Assembly: GCA_009787135.1 (NCBI GenBank)
Contig: WRGP01000249.1
Location: 1 to 26,012 of the forward strand
From: Bacillota bacterium
GTDB lineage: Bacteria > Bacillota > Clostridia > Christensenellales > Aristaeellaceae
DNA length: 26,012 nucleotides
Reading direction: 5' to 3'
The notes under the pieces are model-generated. The model did no database searches. It worked only from the letters and a program-made list of their open reading frames with translations, and was not told the origin of the DNA. This document shows, piece after piece, positions 16,488 to 22,812 of the stretch. The position numbers and the translations under genes were made by a program. The first letter of the stretch is position 1; each line of letters opens with the position of its first letter.

Positions 16488-17258
16488 TTACGTGGTCGCC
16501 ACCCAAAGCCGTTGTACCAGCATCGCGATGCATTCACTGTTGGTGGGCTTGCCGCGCTGCGGGTCGATGCTGTTGCCAAAGACATGGTGCAGCACCTCCA
16601 TGTTTCCCCGCGTCCAAGTGCTTTCAATCGCGTGGCGGACCGCCCGCTCCACACTATTGCCGCTCGCGCCGCACGTGGAGCCAATCATCGGGTACAGATA
16701 GCCCGTAGCCTGGCGCAGCAGCCTATCGTCAGTGGATACCAGCGCCGCAGCGCGCGCCAGATACGAAAACCCCTTAAGCCTCTCCGCCATGCCGATTTCC
16801 CCAAGCAGCCGCCTGACCGTGGCCTCACGCTTCTCCGCGTGGCGCAGGGACAGTTTTGAGATCCGGCAAGCTGGCAAACTGCGCAAAAGAGAATCGATTC
16901 TCTCCGGCGTCACTGGTTTGGGAACGGCCTCATCCGCGCCCAACGACAGCGCGCGCGCCAGAGAGCTTTCGCCCATGGAGGACGTCGCGATGATCAGGGG
17001 ATAGCGTGCCAGCGGGCGCACCGACAAAACCTCCAGCACGCCATATCCGTCGTAAACCGGCAAGGTAAGCGACAGAACGAGCGCATCCGGCTTGAGCGTA
17101 TCGATAAGCGCAAGCGCCTGGCCGCCGTCCGCGGCGGCGTATACGGCATAACCCAAGCGGGAGAGCGACTCATAGAGCTTCTCCCGCGACAGGCCGTATC
17201 CCTCTGCAATCAATAGCCGCGGCGTTTCATTCATAATAGGGTTGCTTCGACGCGCCAT
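16488..17258 (-). CDS. spo0A: Spo0A-type sporulation regulator with a degenerate receiver domain
   Basis: This is the master transcription factor for entry into sporulation. The C-terminal DNA-binding domain (about 140-256) is clearly Spo0A: GMAERLKGFSYL, SVERAVRHAIESTWTRGN and the GKPTNSECIAM end. The N-terminal receiver fold (about 13-128) is intact in length, but the phosphoacceptor position is Ser63 (DALVLSLTLPVYDG, where Bacillus has VLDIIMP). The acidic pair is Glu19-Gly20 instead of Asp-Asp. Thr92 and Lys114 of the switch are kept. Phosphorylation in the classical way therefore looks impossible. The start at 17258 has AGGAAAG five to six bases upstream and gives 256 residues, close to the 267 of B. 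subtilis. Its position just after spoIVB is the conserved place of spo0A, arguing for the true orthologue, not a paralogue. Confidence 0.9.
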   Translation of the reverse strand: MARRSNPIMNETPRLLIAEGYGLSREKLYESLSRLGYAVYAAADGGQALALIDTLKPDALVLSLTLPVYDGYGVLEVLSVRPLARYPLIIATSSMGESSLARALSLGADEAVPKPVTPERIDSLLRSLPACRISKLSLRHAEKREATVRRLLGEIGMAERLKGFSYLARAAALVSTDDRLLRQATGYLYPMIGSTCGASGNSVERAVRHAIESTWTRGNMEVLHHVFGNSIDPQRGKPTNSECIAMLVQRLWVATT

Positions 17259-17305
17259 AGATACTTTCCTGCAAAGCATGCACCACAAGTTCATGCTTTA
17301 AAAGA

Positions 17306-17322
17306 ATTATACCGTAATTATA
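17306..17322 (-). promoter_or_regulatory. tandem TATAAT elements before spo0A
   Basis: Two perfect TATAAT hexamers on the minus strand, at 17322-17317 and 17311-17306, lie 11 bases apart. The first overlaps the spoIVB stop codon. Neither has a good -35 at standard distance, and no sigma-H consensus was found. They may give spo0A its own vegetative promoter, as it has in Bacillus. Confidence 0.4.
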
Positions 17323-18568
17323 TCGTAACACCATCCGCCTGCTGCAGCATCCATTCCATAAAAATGCCATAGCCCTGCGTCGGATCGTTTACAAAAACAT
17401 GCGTGACCGCGCCCACAATCGTTCCGTCCTGCAAAATGGGGCTGCCGCTCATGCCCTGCACGATGCCGCCTGTCAACGCCAGCAGTTCCGGATCCGTTAC
17501 GCGGATCGTCATGCTCTTTTGCGCCGCGCTGTTTTGCCGCGCCACGCGCGTGATCTCCACGGTATATTCCTGAACGCCGCGGCCGTCCAGCGTAGTGAGA
17601 ATCGTCGCCGGACCCGTATGCACGTTCGCTTGGGAGGCGACCGGCAAACCGCTTGGATACAGCGGGTTCACCAGTGTATCCGCCTTGCCGAAAATGCCAA
17701 AGCTATTGTTGACGCGAATTTCGCCAAGAATCACCTGGTCGCGAAGGAAAGAGCCCTGTAACTCACCGGGTATGCCCCGTTCGCCCCTGCGGATTCCCAC
17801 CACCGTTGAGCGCAAAATGCTGCCCTCGCGCACCGGAAGGGTAACACCGGTATCAATATCGCTAATGGCATGGCCTAACGCGCCATAGCGGTTTGTCGAC
17901 GGGTCGTAGAAGGAAAGCGTGCCCACGCCCGCCGTGCTGTCACGCACCCACAGCCCAAGGCGCATCCGGCCGTCTATCGCGTCCTTTACCGGCGTAAGCG
18001 TCGTTTGCCGCTTGCTGTTTGCGCGGCTGTAGGTAATGTGTAACGGTTCCGCGCCATGCTTTCCGATTAGATCCGTCATTTGCGAGGCGCTCATGACCTC
18101 CTGGCCGTCTATGGCCAAAATGAGATCGCCCTCCCGCAGGCCGGCAAGGCGGCCCGGGCTGTCCGCGGCGCCGGAAAACGCCGATGTGCCAACCACGAGC
18201 ACGCCCTGCGTATGCAGCGTCGCGCCAATGGACTGCCCGCCGGGCATGAGCGTGCGCTTGGGCTGTACGGTGACGGAAACGCTTTTAACGGGAACGCCAA
18301 ACGCGGATACGGTCAGCGTCGAATCGCCCTCCCTGCTTCCCATCACCCCGAGGGATTCATCGGCGGAGGCGAGCACCTGCATCTCCCCGCCCTTTGCCGA
18401 AAGCGTAAACGGCCAGCCAATCGCAACCGCGTGCAGCTCGCCGGCGCGCACCTGCAATGTATCCGGAAGGTCCCGCACCGCCTGTGCCTGCGGCGAAAAG
18501 TAGGCCAGCACGACCAGGAAGGATAAGAAAATTCCAATGGCCTGACGTAATTTTTGCTTGGATGCCAT
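17318..18568 (-). CDS. spoIVB: SpoIV B serine peptidase (sporulation checkpoint protease)
   Basis: In endospore formers this peptidase is made in the forespore, crosses into the intermembrane space and triggers pro-sigma-K processing. The 416-residue protein (426 in B. subtilis) has an N-terminal membrane or signal segment (about 10-30) and a PDZ domain around 120-195 (GRLAGLREGDLILAIDGQ). The S55 peptidase domain follows, with the complete triad: His233 in GALGHAIS, Asp359 in VTDPELLA and Ser374 in QGMSGSP. The His-Ser and Asp-Ser spacings match the Bacillus enzyme. The ATG at 18568 has GGGAGGCG about six bases upstream; Met codons further upstream would add residues without family similarity. 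It is followed by spo0A after 59 bases. Confidence 0.95.
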   Translation of the reverse strand: MASKQKLRQAIGIFLSFLVVLAYFSPQAQAVRDLPDTLQVRAGELHAVAIGWPFTLSAKGGEMQVLASADESLGVMGSREGDSTLTVSAFGVPVKSVSVTVQPKRTLMPGGQSIGATLHTQGVLVVGTSAFSGAADSPGRLAGLREGDLILAIDGQEVMSASQMTDLIGKHGAEPLHITYSRANSKRQTTLTPVKDAIDGRMRLGLWVRDSTAGVGTLSFYDPSTNRYGALGHAISDIDTGVTLPVREGSILRSTVVGIRRGERGIPGELQGSFLRDQVILGEIRVNNSFGIFGKADTLVNPLYPSGLPVASQANVHTGPATILTTLDGRGVQEYTVEITRVARQNSAAQKSMTIRVTDPELLALTGGIVQGMSGSPILQDGTIVGAVTHVFVNDPTQGYGIFMEWMLQQADGVTI

Positions 18569-18599
18569 CAAACGCGCCTCCCGATTGTTTTCTCCGATA

Positions 18600-18629
18600 C
18601 AGGATGGGCGGACGGCGCAAAAACTATGC
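18600..18629 (-). promoter_or_regulatory. sigma-G-like promoter of spoIVB
   Basis: On the minus strand, GCATA (18629-18625), an 18-base spacer and CATCCTG (18606-18600) follow the forespore sigma-G pattern GNATR-N18-CATNNTA with one mismatch. It lies about 32 bases before the spoIVB ATG and just downstream of the terminator of the preceding gene. spoIVB is sigma-G dependent in B. subtilis, which supports the call. Confidence 0.55.
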
Positions 18630-18635
18630 TGGCGC

Positions 18636-18664
18636 AAAAAGGAAGCGCTGCCAAACGACAGCGC
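18636..18664 (-). terminator. intrinsic terminator after the SH3b gene
   Basis: On the minus strand, GCGCTG (18664-18659) pairs with CAGCGC (18650-18645) around an eight-base loop; a GG/CC pair can extend the stem beyond an internal mismatch. CTTTTTG follows at about 18641-18635. It lies 35 bases after the stop of the SH3b gene and before the spoIVB promoter. Confidence 0.7.
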
Positions 18665-18698
18665 CTCCGACAAACCTTTTGTGCTTGAAAATCGATTT

Positions 18699-19883
18699 TT
18701 ACTTCAAACAGCTATTGAGCATATAGCCGCTCACATAGCCGCCGCCGTCCTTGACGATCACCTTGCTCCACGTCGCGTACGGGATGACAACAGTGGCCGC
18801 CGCGCCGTTGGATACGCGCTTGAGCACCGGATAGTCATAGCCCGCGCCCGTGCGAAGGTTCACATAGCTTCCGTTGTTCGCCACGGTTTTGTGCGGGGTG
18901 ACGCTCGCGTCATGAATCCGAACGTATTGCGCCAACATATAGCCCGTCACGCCGTTTACGCTTACGCGGTGCCATTCCGTCCCAGCGGCCAGCACCTTGA
19001 TCTTTGTGCCGCTGTCATATTGGCCAAGAACCTTGCCGGACGTAGAGGGCTCCGCGCGCAGGTTGAGCTTCGCGTTGGAGACGACCACCGCGTTGTAGCC
19101 AGCGGCCCCGGTGTTTCCAATGCCTGGCATGCCGTCAAACTTCAAATACGCAGTGCTCATGTAGCCGAACCAGTCGCCCACCTGTACGCGGCACCAGGTC
19201 GCGCCATGCGTCAGAACGCGCACGCGGGTTCCGTTCGGGTAGGAAGCGATCACATCCGCGGTGGAGCTGGCCCAGGCGCGCAGATTGAGGTTGCCTCCGT
19301 TGTTTGTCTTGATGGTCGCATTGGCGCCAGGCGTTTGCCCCACGAACGGCGGCACAACCGGCGGCTTGAACGCCGGAGCCTGATAGACAGGTTTGGCCGG
19401 CTGGACAGGTTTGGCTGGCTGGACGGGCTGGACAGGCGGCTTGCCATTGGCAAATTTCAGGCCGCTGGTGAGCACGTACCCGTACAGATCAGCGGAGCGG
19501 ATCTGGGACCACGTGTCTCCGCTGCTGAGCACAATGACGTGCGCGCCGCTCTGAAGCTGCGTAATCACGCGCGCCCGCATCGACGGGGCTTCACGCAAAT
19601 CCACCGGGCCCGCCGTGACGGCGATAACATCGGCCGGCTGGCTATTGACGCCGCTGCCGCTTCCGTTATAGTTGCCGCTTCCATTTTCTCTGCCGTTGTT
19701 TCTTCCGCCGCGCTCTCTGCCGTTGTCTCTATTGTCTCCGTTTCTCATGGTCATACCGCCTGGATTGCGATCGCGGCCATGGTCCGACGCGAATGCCGGC
19801 ACCGCCATAGTCGCTGTCAAAGCCATGATCATCAGTACGCAAAACCATCTTTTGTGAGTGAGAATCCCTTTTCCGTTCTTCAT
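18699..19883 (-). CDS. secreted protein with four bacterial SH3 domains
   Basis: This is likely a cell-wall-binding or envelope protein; no enzymatic domain is visible. The 394-residue product has a signal peptide (about 1-32, ending AFA). An Asn/Gly/Arg-rich disordered stretch (about 36-80) is followed by SH3b 1 (about 86-145), a Pro/Lys linker with a VQPAKP repeat (149-181), then SH3b 2 (189-249), 3 (265-323) and 4 (333-393). Domains 2-4 carry the NLRAWAS, NLRAEPS and NLRTGAG motif, domain 1 DLREAPS; all four have the W...V...GYV/M pattern. GGGAGGG lies nine bases before the ATG. It has its own terminator and a possible promoter inside the end of the preceding gene. A role in sporulation is conceivable from its place before spoIVB, but only from that. 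Confidence 0.85.
   Translation of the reverse strand: MKNGKGILTHKRWFCVLMIMALTATMAVPAFASDHGRDRNPGGMTMRNGDNRDNGRERGGRNNGRENGSGNYNGSGSGVNSQPADVIAVTAGPVDLREAPSMRARVITQLQSGAHVIVLSSGDTWSQIRSADLYGYVLTSGLKFANGKPPVQPVQPAKPVQPAKPVYQAPAFKPPVVPPFVGQTPGANATIKTNNGGNLNLRAWASSTADVIASYPNGTRVRVLTHGATWCRVQVGDWFGYMSTAYLKFDGMPGIGNTGAAGYNAVVVSNAKLNLRAEPSTSGKVLGQYDSGTKIKVLAAGTEWHRVSVNGVTGYMLAQYVRIHDASVTPHKTVANNGSYVNLRTGAGYDYPVLKRVSNGAAATVVIPYATWSKVIVKDGGGYVSGYMLNSCLK
19386..19430 (-). repeat. short tandem repeat coding the VQPAKP linker
   Basis: An 18-base unit (GACAGGTTTGGCCGGCTG on the plus strand) occurs at 19386-19403 and, with one change, at 19404-19421, followed by a partial degenerate copy. It encodes the proline-rich hinge between the first and second SH3b domains. 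Such repeats often vary in copy number. Confidence 0.7.
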
Positions 19884-19990
19884 AATGGGAATCCCTCCCT
19901 TGCAATAGTGGCAGGAATTGTCTCCCTGCGCTTTATTTGACGCGCGAATCCTGTCGATTGTTCCCTGAAATGTTTCATTCTGTTAAAAAA

Positions 19991-20018
19991 ATTATACTAT
20001 ATACCCATTGTTTCCCAA
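19991..20018 (-). promoter_or_regulatory. possible promoter of the SH3b gene
   Basis: On the minus strand, TTGGGA (20018-20013) and a perfect TATAAT (19996-19991) are 16 bases apart. The -10 overlaps the stop codon of the lipase-like gene. The leader before the SH3b start would be about 100 bases. Confidence 0.4.
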
Positions 20019-21482
20019 TTGTGGAAGCATCTGGTCGCCTTTTTCCGTAAGGCAGCGCGGCGGCGCGTCCGCCTGCCACACGCCCTGCTCCAGTTCACCA
20101 AGGTGCTTGCGCGCAATCGCGATATAAGGCGGAACAACCTGCGGCCCTTTCCGGTCGGGCCGTATGCCATGCGCGGCCCGCAAAGAAAGCGTCAAAGCGC
20201 CTGCCGCTTCCTTCGCGCCAAATTCTCCCGCCACGGCGCGGAACATCGCCTCATAGCCGGCGCACTGCTTTTCATCCGGCTCCCAGCCCGTCATCTCCAT
20301 GTTGTACTCGGTCAGCTTTTCCACAAAATACCGCGCGATATCATGAAAACTAAGGCCCATGCGCTTAAGGATTGCCATATGCGGGATTAACTCCGCAAAC
20401 AGCCCCTCCATGGATTCATCCGTTGACGAACGCTCAAGCATCCGCGCCAGCATAAGGGCAAACGCGCACGCGTCCCGTGTCGTTTGCACTTGCTTTAGCA
20501 ACGCCAGCATTCGGTCAAACGCCGGGCGCATTTCCGCCTCCACCTGATAATGCGCGGTCCGAAACGCGTCGTCCGGGAAGAACACGCAGTCCACCCCAAG
20601 CCGGACCTGCGCCCCTACCCTCGGCACCACATCGTCCGTATTGACCAGATTATAAATAGGATACTGTTTCGGCTCCAAAGCGCCTCCCAAGGCCGCGACT
20701 GTCGGCGCGGCATATGTAATCCCGAGTATCTTCTCCGGCAAAACACCCTGCTCCAGCAGAAGGTGCGCGTACGTCTGGACCACCGCGCCGCCTTGGCTGT
20801 GGCCTGAAAGCCAAAACACAAACCGACCGTCTGTTTTTCTTCCTTCTACCAGCGCATCCCAAAGGGTAAGCGCCTCTTTGCCCATGCCCTCCCCCGCGCT
20901 GGGCAGCAAAATGCGGCCGGAATGCGCGTGAAACCGGCGTGCCAGTTCCAAGAAGCCCGCGTGCATACCCTTTTCAATCCTGATCTTAAAGTTGGAGAAC
21001 CAATCGAAAAATTTCCCCGTTGTGCCGATGAACGAGATCGCCACGACCACGCGCCCATCGGCAAGCGGCCGCGTCATCACAACGCTCTTGTCCATGTCTG
21101 TCACCGTGGTCTGGCGCGCGGCGCGGATCAGGTCGCCGACGGGGTTCACCCCCTGGATCAGCGACATGGCGCGGCGCCGTCGCCACTCGTTTTCGATGAC
21201 GGCCAGCTTGGAATTCGTATCCCTGTCCAGCTTGACGATGCGGTCCTCCACCACAAACGTGCAATCCGCCCATCCCGCTTTGATCCATTGCGCTAAATTC
21301 AGATCATATACATCGGCCGACAGCTCCGCGCTCAGGCGCGCCAGCCATGGCGAGAAGGGTGCGCGCGAGACGCCAAACCCGTCTGGCCTTGGCTCCGGGG
21401 CAAAAATATCCACCCGGTTCATGTCCGCATATGTCAGGCGCGCCGGCATGTACCGCACCTGTACGATCTCATTTTCGTTCAT
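19992..21482 (-). CDS. class-3 lipase-like alpha/beta hydrolase
   Basis: This is probably a serine esterase or lipase of the fungal-type class 3 fold. The 496-residue protein shows the family's order of motifs: FIGTTGKFFDWFSNFK (151-166, oxyanion-hole region), HAGFLELARRF (174-184), the nucleophile elbow SGHSQGG with Ser229 (226-232), YAAPTV (257-262), and NLVNTDDVVPRVG (278-290), where Asp283 or Asp284 is the likely acid. The catalytic His is not certain; His309 is a candidate. No signal peptide is visible, so it appears cytoplasmic, unusual for a lipase. The C-terminal 170 residues are helical and not recognised. GGAGGAG lies just before the ATG. It is divergent from the phosphofructokinase gene. 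Confidence 0.8.
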   Translation of the reverse strand: MNENEIVQVRYMPARLTYADMNRVDIFAPEPRPDGFGVSRAPFSPWLARLSAELSADVYDLNLAQWIKAGWADCTFVVEDRIVKLDRDTNSKLAVIENEWRRRRAMSLIQGVNPVGDLIRAARQTTVTDMDKSVVMTRPLADGRVVVAISFIGTTGKFFDWFSNFKIRIEKGMHAGFLELARRFHAHSGRILLPSAGEGMGKEALTLWDALVEGRKTDGRFVFWLSGHSQGGAVVQTYAHLLLEQGVLPEKILGITYAAPTVAALGGALEPKQYPIYNLVNTDDVVPRVGAQVRLGVDCVFFPDDAFRTAHYQVEAEMRPAFDRMLALLKQVQTTRDACAFALMLARMLERSSTDESMEGLFAELIPHMAILKRMGLSFHDIARYFVEKLTEYNMEMTGWEPDEKQCAGYEAMFRAVAGEFGAKEAAGALTLSLRAAHGIRPDRKGPQVVPPYIAIARKHLGELEQGVWQADAPPRCLTEKGDQMLPQLGNNGYIV

Positions 21483-21507
21483 CGGGCTCCTCCGCCATAT
21501 TTCAATA

Positions 21508-21536
21508 TTGTGTCACAAAAAGCTCCATGCTATAAT
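21508..21536 (+). promoter_or_regulatory. promoter of the phosphofructokinase gene
   Basis: TTGTGT (21508-21513), a 17-base spacer and a perfect TATAAT (21531-21536) preceded by TGC, which makes an extended -10. The -35 hexamer lies within TTGTG-T-CACAA (21508-21518), a small perfect inverted repeat that could bind a regulator. The start should lie near 21543. Confidence 0.6.
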
Positions 21537-21544
21537 CAAGTCGC

Positions 21545-21567
21545 CCGCATGAACCGCGTTCATGCGG
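21545..21567 (+). promoter_or_regulatory. perfect leader hairpin before phosphofructokinase
   Basis: CCGCATGAAC (21545-21554) and GTTCATGCGG (21558-21567) are perfect 10-base arms around CGC. The element begins right at the predicted transcription start. It may be an operator for a repressor or a 5' stabilising hairpin; there is no T run, so it is not a terminator. The ribosome binding site is 20 bases further on. Confidence 0.6.
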
Positions 21568-21599
21568 CAATAAAAGGATACGCAAAGGAGGGCTGCTTG

Positions 21600-22673
21600 G
21601 TGAAAAGGCGGATCGGAATTCTCACCAGCGGTGGGGATTGCCCCGGCCTGAACGCCGCGATACGCGGCGTCGCGCGTGCGGCGTACGCGATGTGCGACGC
21701 GGAGATCATCGGCATACAGGACGGATACCGCGGCCTCATACAGGGAGAATGGCGCGAAATGGCCCGCAAGGAGTTCTCCGGCATTCTGACGCTTGGCGGC
21801 ACGATTCTTGGCGCCTCGCGCCAGCCGTTCCGCGATATGCGCGTAATTGGCGAGGATAACGTGGACAAGGTCAAGGCCATGGTGAAAAACTATGAAAAGA
21901 TGCGCCTTGACTGCCTGGTTACGCTGGGCGGCAACGGCACGCACAAGACCGCCAACCTACTTTCGCAGGAAGGCCTAAACGTCATCGGTCTTCCCAAGAC
22001 GATTGACAACGATATCTGGCGAACCGATGTGACCTTTGGTTTCCATACCGCCGTGGACATCGCCACAGAGGTTATTGACCGCATCCACACCACCGCGGCC
22101 AGCCACGGCCGCACCATGGTCATTGAGATCATGGGCAACAAGGTCGGCTGGCTTACGCTGTACGCCGGGCTGGCCGGCGGCGCGGATGTGCTTCTCCTGC
22201 CTGAGATCCCCTACCGCATTGAAAAGGTGCTGGAAGCCGTGGACCGGCGCGTAAGCGCGGGCAAGGCGTTCTCCATTCTCGCCGTCGCGGAGGGCGCGAT
22301 GGACGAAAACGAAGCTGACATGAAAAAAAAGCGGCGGCAGGAGGCGCGCGCCAGCATGCCGTGGCAATCCGTCTCCCATCGCATTGCCGCACAAATCGAG
22401 GAGCACATCGGCGTGGAATCGCGCGTGGTAGTGCCGGGCCACATCCAGCGCGGCGGCAGCCCCTCGGCCTATGACCGCGTACTGTCCACCCGCTTTGGCG
22501 TGCATGCCGCGGAGCTGATCCGCGGCAACGTCTACGGCGTAGCCGTAGGTCTCCGGGGGGAGGAGGTGATCAACAGTCCGCTTGACGAGGTCGCGGGAAA
22601 GACGAAGTTCGTGCCCGCGGATCATCAGATTGTGAAGGCCGCGCGGCAGATGGGGATTGGGTTTGGGGATTGA
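21600..22673 (+). CDS. 6-phosphofructokinase, phosphoryl donor uncertain
   Basis: It phosphorylates fructose 6-phosphate to the 1,6-bisphosphate, the committed step of glycolysis. The 357-residue protein has the PFK-A fold motifs: ILTSGGDCPGLNAAIRG (7-23), QDGYRGL (40-46), GGTILGASRQPF (66-77), GGNGT (110-114), PKTIDNDI (132-139) with catalytic Asp136, IEIMGNKVGWL and GHIQRGGSPSAYDR (280-293). At the two positions that separate donors in this family, it has Gly113 (ATP-like) and Lys133 (PPi-like), a mixed set; the usual GGDG is GGNG. The start is GTG at 21600, eight bases after AGGAGG (21586-21591); an earlier in-frame ATG lies at the promoter and is ruled out. Confidence 0.9.
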   Translation: MKRRIGILTSGGDCPGLNAAIRGVARAAYAMCDAEIIGIQDGYRGLIQGEWREMARKEFSGILTLGGTILGASRQPFRDMRVIGEDNVDKVKAMVKNYEKMRLDCLVTLGGNGTHKTANLLSQEGLNVIGLPKTIDNDIWRTDVTFGFHTAVDIATEVIDRIHTTAASHGRTMVIEIMGNKVGWLTLYAGLAGGADVLLLPEIPYRIEKVLEAVDRRVSAGKAFSILAVAEGAMDENEADMKKKRRQEARASMPWQSVSHRIAAQIEEHIGVESRVVVPGHIQRGGSPSAYDRVLSTRFGVHAAELIRGNVYGVAVGLRGEEVINSPLDEVAGKTKFVPADHQIVKAARQMGIGFGD

Positions 22674-22698
22674 TACCATTTTGCGATCAAGCATAAGG

Positions 22699-22756
22699 GG
22701 GCTTCGGGGCAGGCCGTCGATCTTCGCGGCAAGCGAATGGCGGCGCCCCGAACCCC
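22699..22756. other. GC-rich dyad between convergent genes
   Basis: TTCGGGGC (22703-22710) pairs with GCCCCGAA (22745-22752); after one C-C mismatch, GGG (22699-22701) pairs with CCC (22754-22756). The loop of 34 bases can fold further. There is no T run, so an intrinsic terminator is doubtful. It may still help end the convergent phosphofructokinase and seryl-tRNA synthetase transcripts. Confidence 0.4.
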
Positions 22757-22812
22757 GATTCATGTTCCCGTCACCCGCTTTCCGCACGTGTGAAAACGTT
22801 TGCCTTTCGCTG

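Noticed and set aside
16441..16533. Upstream extension of phosphopentomutase into spo0A
   Set aside because: The extra residues do not belong to the family, and GGAGGT supports the start at 16440.
17243..17250. 0A-box-like GTCGAAG near the start of spo0A
   Set aside because: It lies inside the coding sequence, matches six of seven bases only, and is explained by Arg-Arg-Ser codons.
19386..19430. CRISPR-like repeat
   Set aside because: The units are contiguous, without spacers, in frame, and encode a proline-rich linker.
18558..19940. Open frame of 460 codons on the plus strand
   Set aside because: Antisense to the SH3b gene and the spoIVB upstream region, with Arg/His-rich composition and no recognisable domain.
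22699..22756. Intrinsic terminator between pfk and serS
   Set aside because: The stem is strong, but the loop is long and there is no T run on either strand; kept only as a dyad.
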